Assembly (NCBI RefSeq): GCF_019303495.1
Contig: NZ_JAEVFI010000014.1
Span: forward strand, 1-64,000
Reading direction: 5' to 3'
Origin: Streptomyces sp. JJ66
GTDB taxonomy: Bacteria > Actinomycetota > Actinomycetes > Streptomycetales > Streptomycetaceae
Length of the DNA: 64,000 bases
The notes beneath the pieces are model-generated. The model saw only the letters and a program-made list of their open reading frames with translations, made no database searches and was not told the DNA's origin. Below, piece after piece: positions 55,585-64,000 of the stretch (the first letter of the stretch is position 1; the number at the start of each line of letters is the position of its first letter). The position numbers were made by a program, and so were the translations under genes.

Positions 55585-56241
55585 CTACCAGCCGCGCTCG
55601 CGCCACTGCGGCAGGTGCGGGCGTTCGGCACCGAGGGAGGTGTCGTCCCCGTGGCCAGGGTAGACCCAGGTCTCGTCGGGCAGTTCGCCGAACAGCTTGG
55701 TCTCCACGTCGTGCAGCAGGCTGCGGAAGTGCTCGGCGTTGCCGAAGGTGTTGCCGACGCCGCCGGGGAAGAGGCAGTCGCCGGTGAACGCGTGCGGGTG
55801 GCCGTGCGGGTCGTCGTAGACGAGCACGATGGAGCCCGGGGTGTGGCCGACCAGGTGGCGGGCGGTGAGGCGGCAGGCGCCGAAGGTGAGGGAGTCGCCG
55901 TCGTCCAGCGGCACGTCGGTGGGCACCGGGATGCCGTCGGCGTCCTCGCGCCCGGCGTAGGTGCGGGCGCCGGTGGCGGTGACCACCTCCTCCAGCGCCT
56001 GCCAGTGGTCCCCGTGCCGGTGGGTGGTGACGACGCCGGTGATGCCGTCGCCGCCGATGAGGTGCAGCAGCGTCTCGGGGTCGTTGGCGGCGTCGATGAG
56101 CAGCTGCTCGCCGGTGGTGCGGCAGCGCAGCAGGTAGGCGTTGTTGTCCATCGGGCCGACGGAGACCTTGGAGATCATCAGGTCGGCCAGCTCGTGGACG
56201 TCGGCCGGACCTCCGAGGGTGACCTTTCCGGTGTAGGGCAT
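55585..56241 (-). CDS. MBL-fold metallohydrolase (glyoxalase II-like)
   Basis: 218 aa. Metal-binding motif THRHGDHW (HxHxDH), [10 protein letters not shown] with a further His, and [27 protein letters not shown] completing the dinuclear site. The layout resembles hydroxyacylglutathione hydrolase; in mycothiol-using actinobacteria the thiol ester substrate would differ. AAGGAGACACC upstream of ATG is a strong ribosome-binding site. The gene 62 bp upstream encodes a mycothiol-dependent-type enzyme, so they may act on related thiol adducts (inference). Confidence 0.88.
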   Translation of the reverse strand: MPYTGKVTLGGPADVHELADLMISKVSVGPMDNNAYLLRCRTTGEQLLIDAANDPETLLHLIGGDGITGVVTTHRHGDHWQALEEVVTATGARTYAGREDADGIPVPTDVPLDDGDSLTFGACRLTARHLVGHTPGSIVLVYDDPHGHPHAFTGDCLFPGGVGNTFGNAEHFRSLLHDVETKLFGELPDETWVYPGHGDDTSLGAERPHLPQWRERGW

Positions 56242-56303
56242 GGTGTCTCCTTGCGGACGAGGGCGGACGGGAGGGACGGGGGCGGCTGGGAGGACCGGAG
56301 TGG

Positions 56304-57110
56304 TTACAGCGGCGGCAGCGGCGGCAGCTGGCCGCTGCTCGCGGTGAGGCCGGTGCCGGTGGTGCGGCCGGCGAGCCAGCCCGCGAGCGCGGCGGGCGTA
56401 CCGGTGATGACGACGGGGCCGGTGGCGTCGCCCTCCCCGTCCGGGCCGCCGGGGTTTATCGGCCGCCCGGTGCGCCAGGTGCGGCCGTCCTCAGCGCGCA
56501 GCTCGATGGCCGGGACCTCGGAGTTGCCGGTGAAGCGCTTGGCCAGGTAGGCGATGAGGCGGCTGGTGAACTCGGCGGGCAGGTCCTCCGGTGTCCGGCC
56601 GGAGCCGAGGTCGAGGTGGTGCAGTTCGATCTCCACCTGGCGGCGGAAGGGGATGGCGGACGCGGTGTCCTTGACGCCGCCACGCAGTTCCAGCAGCCGC
56701 TGCCACCGCTCACCGTGGTACTGGGCGAAGGCCCGGTCCAGCCGCTCGGCGGTGGCCCGGATGTCGTGCAGCTGCTCACCCAGCGGGCGGGCGGAGCCGC
56801 GCTCGATGTCGGCCTCGCGGGCCTCGGCGCTGCGGTACATCGGGCGGCCTTCGAGAACGTTGACCAGCGCGTCGGCGTTGCGTGCGAGGTGGGTGAGGAC
56901 GTGCCCACGGGTCCAGCCCGGCAAGGTGGAGGACGCGGTGACCGCCTGCTCCTCGGTGGCGCCGTCGGCCGTCAGCCGCTCGGCGGCCGCCAGCAGGGCG
57001 TCGGTGGACTCCCGCAGGGCGGCGACGTCCGTCTCGGCCTGCTCGGCTGCGGCGGCCTGGTCGGCTGCGGCGGCGTGGTCGGGCTGGGGCTGGCGCTCGG
57101 GCGAAGTCAT
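56304..57110 (-). CDS. Maleylpyruvate isomerase family (mycothiol-dependent, DinB fold) protein
   Basis: 268 aa. DinB-like four-helix bundle with STLPGWTRGHVLTHLARNADALVNVLEG (metal His region) and RQVEIELHHLDLGSGRTPED, which hold the metal-ligand histidines, then a C-terminal MDMPI/SCP2-like domain (EVPAIELRAEDGRTWRTG...VVITGTPAALAGWLAGR). Family members use mycothiol as cofactor for isomerisation or detoxification. N-terminal 35 residues are Ala/Gln-rich. Substrate unknown. Confidence 0.85.
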   Translation of the reverse strand: MTSPERQPQPDHAAAADQAAAAEQAETDVAALRESTDALLAAAERLTADGATEEQAVTASSTLPGWTRGHVLTHLARNADALVNVLEGRPMYRSAEAREADIERGSARPLGEQLHDIRATAERLDRAFAQYHGERWQRLLELRGGVKDTASAIPFRRQVEIELHHLDLGSGRTPEDLPAEFTSRLIAYLAKRFTGNSEVPAIELRAEDGRTWRTGRPINPGGPDGEGDATGPVVITGTPAALAGWLAGRTTGTGLTASSGQLPPLPPL

Positions 57111-57304
57111 GATCCAACGCTATCCCCGCCGCACGTTCGGGTGAAGCCGGACGCGAGGTGGGCCGTTCCGCGCCGAATCGAATGTGCGTGCTATAAGCTC
57201 GCGTGCGGGGCATCCGGGCGACATTCCGGCAGCGGCCCCCATACCCTGAACGGGGGGCCGCCTGTCCGTGCCCTCACCCTCATACCGGAAAGGTGCCGAC
57301 CGGC

Positions 57305-60225
<2,921 letters not shown>

Positions 60226-60229
<4 letters not shown>

Positions 60230-60660
60230 GTGGCGAGAAGGCCCACGCGGGGCCACGGCCCGGCCGCCGGGCGGTACTGCGCGGCGCTGCGGTGACGGCG
60301 GCCGGGGCGGCGGGCCTGAGTGCCGCCGGATGCGCGGGCGCCGACGGCCCACCCCCCGAGCCGCCCAGCGAGCCGGTGACACTGGGTCCCGCGTCCAAGG
60401 TGGGGGTTGGCGAGGCACAGGTGTTCCCCGGGCAGAACGTCCTCGTCTCCCAGCCGGAGGCGGGCACCTACCGGGCGTTCAGCGCGGTGTGCACCCACAA
60501 GCAGTGCCCGATCCCGTTCGTGGAGCGGCAAGAAGCCGTCTGCACCTGTCACGGCTCACGCTTCGACGTGATGAGCGGCGAGGTACGGCAGGGCCCGGCC
60601 ACGCGCCCCCTGCCCCCGGTCCCCATCCAGCTGGACGGCGACGACCTGGTGGCGGGGTAG
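60226..60660 (+). CDS. Tat-type lipoprotein with Rieske [2Fe-2S] domain
   Basis: 144 aa. Twin-arginine lead [25 protein letters not shown] with a lipobox ending in Cys, so a lipid-anchored, Tat-exported protein on the outer face of the membrane. The Rieske ligands are CTHKQC (Cys, His) and CTCHGSRFD (Cys, His), 15-17 residues apart, followed by the PLPP loop. Role probably electron transfer; partner unknown. ATGA overlap with uvrA. Confidence 0.9.
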
Positions 60661-60678
60661 GAGCGCCCCCGGCACGAG

Positions 60679-60724
60679 GGTGGGGTGAACGTACCCCGGC
60701 GCGCCGCCCCGCGTGCACCCCACC
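60679..60724 (+). terminator. Hairpin after the Rieske gene
   Basis: GGTGGGGTG (60679-60687) pairs with CACCCCACC (60716-60724); the loop holds the palindrome CGGCGCGCCG. It lies between the Rieske and the next gene. Confidence 0.55.
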
Positions 60725-60751
60725 GCGGGCGGCCGCTGGAACGCTGACGCC

Positions 60752-62959
60752 GTGACAGCCTTACGCGCGTTCCTCCTCGCCCTCGCCACCTCGCTGCTCC
60801 TCTCCGGCCTCGCACCGGCCCAGCCACCACCCACGGCCTCCGCACCGCCCCTCACCCGGCACGCCCAGCCCCTCGCCCCCGGGGTCACGCACACCGCGTG
60901 GGAAGAGCCGGACGCGGTGAACCCCCTGCGCGCGGACGCGCTCACCGTGGATCTCACCACGGGCACCCGGGTCGACTACCTCTCCCCCGCCTCCGTCACC
61001 GAGCGCCGTACCGTCAGCGCGCTCACCGCCGCCCACGATCCGGGCCCGGGGCGCCGCACGGTCGCCGCCCTCAACGGCGACTTCTTCGACCTGAACGCCA
61101 CCGCCGCCCCCCTTGGACCCGGCATGCGCGACGGCACGCTGCGGCACTCCGGCTCCGGCGGCAGCACCCGCGCTGCCGGCTTCGGTCCCGGCGGCGCGGG
61201 CCGCGTGCTGGACCTCTACTTCGACGGCACGCTCCACCTCCCGCACGGCGCCCGGCATCCGCTCGCGGGGTACAACGCCGCCGACGTGCCCGCGAACGGC
61301 GTCGGCGCCTACACCTCGCAGTGGGGCCCGGCCGACCGGTCGCTGACCGTGGACGGCGCCGCCGAGACGACCGAGGTGGCCGTGGCCGACGGCGCGGTGG
61401 TATCCGTACGCGACGCCCCCGGCCGTGACCCGGTCCCGCCCGGGACGACGGTCCTGCTCGGCCGGGGTGCCGGTGCCCGCGCCCTGACCGCGCTCACCCC
61501 GGGTGACCCGGTACGGCTGACCTACCAGCCACGCACCGGGGACGGCGGGCCGCTGCCGCGCACCGCGGTCGGCGGGCGCGAGCTGCTGGTCGTGGACGGG
61601 GAGCCGCAGGACTGGACCGGTGCGCCGAACGACCGCGCCGCGCCCCGCACCGCCGTGGGGTTCTCCGCGGACGGGGTGACGCTGTACGTGCTCACCGTGG
61701 ACGGCCGCCAAGCCGCGTCCCGTGGCGTCACGCTGACCCGGCTGGGCCAGATGATGCGGCAGCTGGGCGCCCACCACGCCCTCAATCTGGACGGCGGCGG
61801 CTCCTCGACGCTGCTGGCCACGGCGGCGGGCAACCGGGCGCCCCGGGTCGTCAACGGCCCGTCCGACGGCGCCGAACGCCCGGTGCCCAACGGGCTGGCG
61901 CTCACCACGCCGCGAGGCAGCGGGCGTCCGGCGGGATTGCGGGTACGCCCGGCACTGGCGGACGCGGAGCCGGACGCGTGGCTCGGCGGTGCGTCGCCGG
62001 TCCGCGTCTTCCCCGGCCTGACCCGGCGGCTGAGCGCCACCGCCTACGACGAGACCTACGGCCCAGCCGACGCCAACCCTCGCTGGCGCTCGCAGCGGCC
62101 GTACTACGGCACGGTGTCCGCCGACGGCACGTTCCGGGCGCGTCGGCCGGGATCGGTCGCGGTGACGGCACGGGACGGCCGGGCACACGGGAGCACGCGG
62201 CTGGAGGTGCTGGAAGAGCTGACCGAGGTGCGCCCCACGGCCCCACGGCTCGGGCTGGCCGCCCAGGGCGACAGCGCCGCGTTCGGGCTCAGCGGGGTTG
62301 CCGCGAACGGTCTGACGGCCCCGGTCGAGCCCGGCGATGTCCGGCTCACCTACGACCGCGCGCTGTTCGACGTCATCCCGGACCCGGCGCGGGGGACGTT
62401 CACGGTGACAGCGCGCACCGGCTCAGGCGGCGGGCGTATCGCAGCGGAGGTGGCCGGGCGGCAGGCCGTAGTGGAGGTGACGGTCGGGCTGCGGGACGTG
62501 CCGGTAGCCGACTTCGCCGACGCCGCGCGCTGGACCTTCTCGGCAGCCCGCGCCGAGGGCTCGGTGAGCGCGGAACCCCGGGGGCGGGAGGGTCCCGGTC
62601 TGCGGCTGCGGTACGACTTCGGCCGCTCGACGGGGACCCGCGCCGCCTACGTCACTCCGCCCGCGCCACTGGGGGTACCGGGTCGGCCGCAGGCGTTCAC
62701 AGTGTGGCTGGACGGTGACGGACACGGGGCGTGGCCGTCGCTGGCGCTGACCGACGCGGCCGGGGTGCGGCACGTGCTGCGCGGGCCGCACGTGGTGTGG
62801 CGCGGCTGGCGGCAGCTGTCGTTCGCGCTGCCACAGGACCTCGCCTACCCGGTGACGGTGGACCGCCTCTATCTGGCGGAGACCCGGGCATCGGCGCGGT
62901 ACGCGGGTGAGGTGGTCCTCGATACCCTGACGGCCCGCGTTCCGCAGCCTCTCCCGTGA
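60752..62959 (+). CDS. Secreted phosphodiester glycosidase (NAGPA-domain) protein
   Basis: 735 aa from GTG 60752. N-terminal Sec signal peptide (MTALRAFLLALATSLLLSGLAPAQ). NAGPA/phosphodiester glycosidase domain at about residues 40-390 with AALNGDFFDLNATAAPLG, AVGFSADGVTLYVLTVDGRQAASRGVTLTRLGQMM, HALNLDGGGSSTLL and PNGLALTTP. Later parts look like a bacterial Ig-like (BIG2) region (ETYGPADANPRWRSQRPYYGTVSADGTFRARRPGSVAVTARDG in part) and a C-terminal carbohydrate-binding-like beta sandwich. The domain removes GlcNAc-type caps in animals; in bacteria it is linked to exopolysaccharide or wall polymer trimming. ATG 60713 would be a longer alternative without a signal advantage. Confidence 0.87.
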   Translation: MTALRAFLLALATSLLLSGLAPAQPPPTASAPPLTRHAQPLAPGVTHTAWEEPDAVNPLRADALTVDLTTGTRVDYLSPASVTERRTVSALTAAHDPGPGRRTVAALNGDFFDLNATAAPLGPGMRDGTLRHSGSGGSTRAAGFGPGGAGRVLDLYFDGTLHLPHGARHPLAGYNAADVPANGVGAYTSQWGPADRSLTVDGAAETTEVAVADGAVVSVRDAPGRDPVPPGTTVLLGRGAGARALTALTPGDPVRLTYQPRTGDGGPLPRTAVGGRELLVVDGEPQDWTGAPNDRAAPRTAVGFSADGVTLYVLTVDGRQAASRGVTLTRLGQMMRQLGAHHALNLDGGGSSTLLATAAGNRAPRVVNGPSDGAERPVPNGLALTTPRGSGRPAGLRVRPALADAEPDAWLGGASPVRVFPGLTRRLSATAYDETYGPADANPRWRSQRPYYGTVSADGTFRARRPGSVAVTARDGRAHGSTRLEVLEELTEVRPTAPRLGLAAQGDSAAFGLSGVAANGLTAPVEPGDVRLTYDRALFDVIPDPARGTFTVTARTGSGGGRIAAEVAGRQAVVEVTVGLRDVPVADFADAARWTFSAARAEGSVSAEPRGREGPGLRLRYDFGRSTGTRAAYVTPPAPLGVPGRPQAFTVWLDGDGHGAWPSLALTDAAGVRHVLRGPHVVWRGWRQLSFALPQDLAYPVTVDRLYLAETRASARYAGEVVLDTLTARVPQPLP

Positions 62960-63041
62960 CCGCTCCCGCCCCGGCGGGCGCCGCCGCACGGCCTTACCCG
63001 CTGGCCGGACGCGCCTGCCGCCGGTGGCAGGGAAACGCCGG

Positions 63042-63070
63042 AGGGGCTGAACACCGGGTGTTCAGCCCCT
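63042..63070. terminator. Bidirectional terminator
   Basis: Perfect 13-bp stem AGGGGCTGAACAC / GTGTTCAGCCCCT with CGG loop, between the convergent glycosidase and terC-family genes. Confidence 0.8.
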
Positions 63071-63089
63071 GCGGCGGGTGCGGGGGCGG

Positions 63090-64000
63090 CTACTTCACGG
63101 ACACGTCGTCGTCCGGCTGCGCCGCCTGTGCGTTCGTCTTCTTCGCCGCGATCAGACTGGTGATCGTCGTGACGACCAGAACCCCACAGATCACACCCAG
63201 CGAGACCGGGGTGGAGATCACCGGGACGTGCACGCCGTACTCGTGCAGCGCGTGCAGGACCAGTTTCACGCCGATGAAGCCGAGGATGATCGACAGACCA
63301 TAGGACAGGTGGACCAGCTTCTTCAGCAGGCCGCCGATGAGGAAGTACAGCTGCCGCAGGCCCATCAGCGCGAAGGCGTTCGCGGTAAAGACGATGTACG
63401 GGTCCTGGGTGAGGCCGAAGATCGCCGGAATGGAGTCCAGCGCGAACAGCACGTCGGTGGTGCCGATGGCGAGCATGACGATCAGCATCGGCGTCATCAG
63501 GCGACGGCCGTTCTCGACGATCGTCATCTTCGTGCCGTGGTACTGGTCGGTCGAGGGGAACTTGCGCTCGATGGCCTTCAAAAGGCGGTTCTCCTCGTAC
63601 GCCTCTTCCTCGTCCTCGGCGCGGGCCTCCTGGATGAGCTTCCAGGCGGTCCACACCAGGAACGCGCCGAAGACGAAGAAGATCCAGGCGAACTGCGAGA
63701 TGAGCGCGGCGCCGGCGGCGATGAAGCCCGCCCGGAGCACCAGGGCGATCAGCACACCGATCATCAGCACGCGCTGCTGGTAGATCGGCGGGACGGAGAA
63801 CTTCGCCATGATGAGGATGAAGACGAAGAGATTGTCGACGCTCAGCGACTTCTCGGTGATGTACCCGGCGAAGAACTCACCGGACGCCTGTGTGTCTCCC
63901 CACCACAGCAGGCTGGCGCCGAAGATCACGGCGAGGGCGACCCAGACGGCCGACCAGATACCCGCTTCCCGGATCGACACCTCGTGCGGCTTGCGACCGC
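63090..64000 (-). CDS. TerC/Alx-family membrane protein, N-terminus cut off
   Basis: Integral membrane protein, about seven helices visible, continuing past the window edge in frame (GRKPHEVSIREAGIWSAVW; the upstream residues are typical of the family, so GTG at 63980 is not the start). Acidic metal-site residues occur in SLSVDNLFVFILIMAKF and GTTDVLFALDSIPA. TerC/Alx proteins are manganese exporters or tellurite-linked factors that protect secreted metalloproteins. The C-terminus ends TNAQAAQPDDDVSVK. Confidence 0.9.
   Translation of the reverse strand, partial: GRKPHEVSIREAGIWSAVWVALAVIFGASLLWWGDTQASGEFFAGYITEKSLSVDNLFVFILIMAKFSVPPIYQQRVLMIGVLIALVLRAGFIAAGAALISQFAWIFFVFGAFLVWTAWKLIQEARAEDEEEAYEENRLLKAIERKFPSTDQYHGTKMTIVENGRRLMTPMLIVMLAIGTTDVLFALDSIPAIFGLTQDPYIVFTANAFALMGLRQLYFLIGGLLKKLVHLSYGLSIILGFIGVKLVLHALHEYGVHVPVISTPVSLGVICGVLVVTTITSLIAAKKTNAQAAQPDDDVSVK

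Noticed and set aside
52740..55787. A 3-kb open frame opposite rapZ and uvrC
   Set aside because: Shadow of uvrC; no recognisable protein.
57131..57190. Possible LexA (SOS) box in front of uvrA
   Set aside because: Only a half-site like GTTCG is seen; no full inverted repeat of the CGAAC-N4-GTTCG type could be found.
63090..63980. Treating the TerC-family gene as complete from GTG 63980
   Set aside because: The frame continues to the window edge and the upstream residues (GRKPHE) are family-typical, so the true start is outside.

Overview
The window is a high-GC chromosome segment that reads as a Streptomyces or close streptomycete relative. The signs are whiA, ectoine/hydroxyectoine genes, an E-class sortase substrate, a mycothiol-dependent enzyme, the SufR-Suf system, RbpA, dense 4-bp start/stop overlaps and many GTG starts. 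From memory of S. coelicolor gene order, the block runs roughly from the SCO1847-1868 region (cobalamin, ectoine) to the SCO1916-1958 region (dapD, suf, central carbon, whiA, uvrA). No insertion sequences, prophage, CRISPR arrays, tRNAs or rRNAs were seen. This is core chromosome, not an accessory island.

Layout: (1) 1-10422, + strand: late and middle cobalamin biosynthesis as one tightly overlapped operon: chelatase VWA subunit (cut by the window edge), cobO, cobB, cobI, cobM, cobL, a cbiG-cobJ fusion, cobH, cbiX, cobC. A strong hairpin closes it. (2) 10484-12733, - strand: a cell-wall-anchored LAATG protein and an amidohydrolase. (3) 13174-16663, + strand: ectA-ectB-ectC-ectD, with stacked palindromes before ectA and strong hairpins between ectB/ectC and ectC/ectD. 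(4) 16816-25802: a class V aminotransferase, a double TerD-domain protein, an acidic protein of unknown function, a secreted nuclease, an EI24-type membrane protein, dapD and an SMR transporter. (5) 25986-32748, - strand: the Suf operon sufR-B-D-ferredoxin-C-S-U-T, with an exact CAAC-N6-GTTG operator at the sufR start and a perfect 23-bp stem as terminator. (6) 32906-44229: an ABC exporter, then pgl-opcA-zwf-tal-tkt (pentose phosphate pathway), and ctaB, a small unknown gene and ctaA (haem A synthesis). (7) 44331-53365, - strand: pgi, an rbpA paralogue, secG, tpiA-pgk, gap (glycolysis), then whiA-yvcK-rapZ. (8) 53412-64000: uvrC, two small enzymes, uvrA overlapped with a Tat/lipobox Rieske protein, a secreted phosphodiester glycosidase, and a TerC-family protein cut by the right edge.

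The genes group by function: corrinoid synthesis, osmolyte synthesis, Fe-S cluster assembly, NADPH and pentose supply, lower glycolysis, haem A for the terminal oxidase, developmental control and nucleotide excision repair. I found no convincing wholly new system. The items most worth a second look are regulatory or structural: palindromes before ectA, the leaderless-looking sufR promoter/operator, hairpins within operons, His/Ala- or Gly/Pro-rich protein extensions, and an apparent inversion of the pgl-to-ctaA block relative to the order I remember from other actinobacteria.
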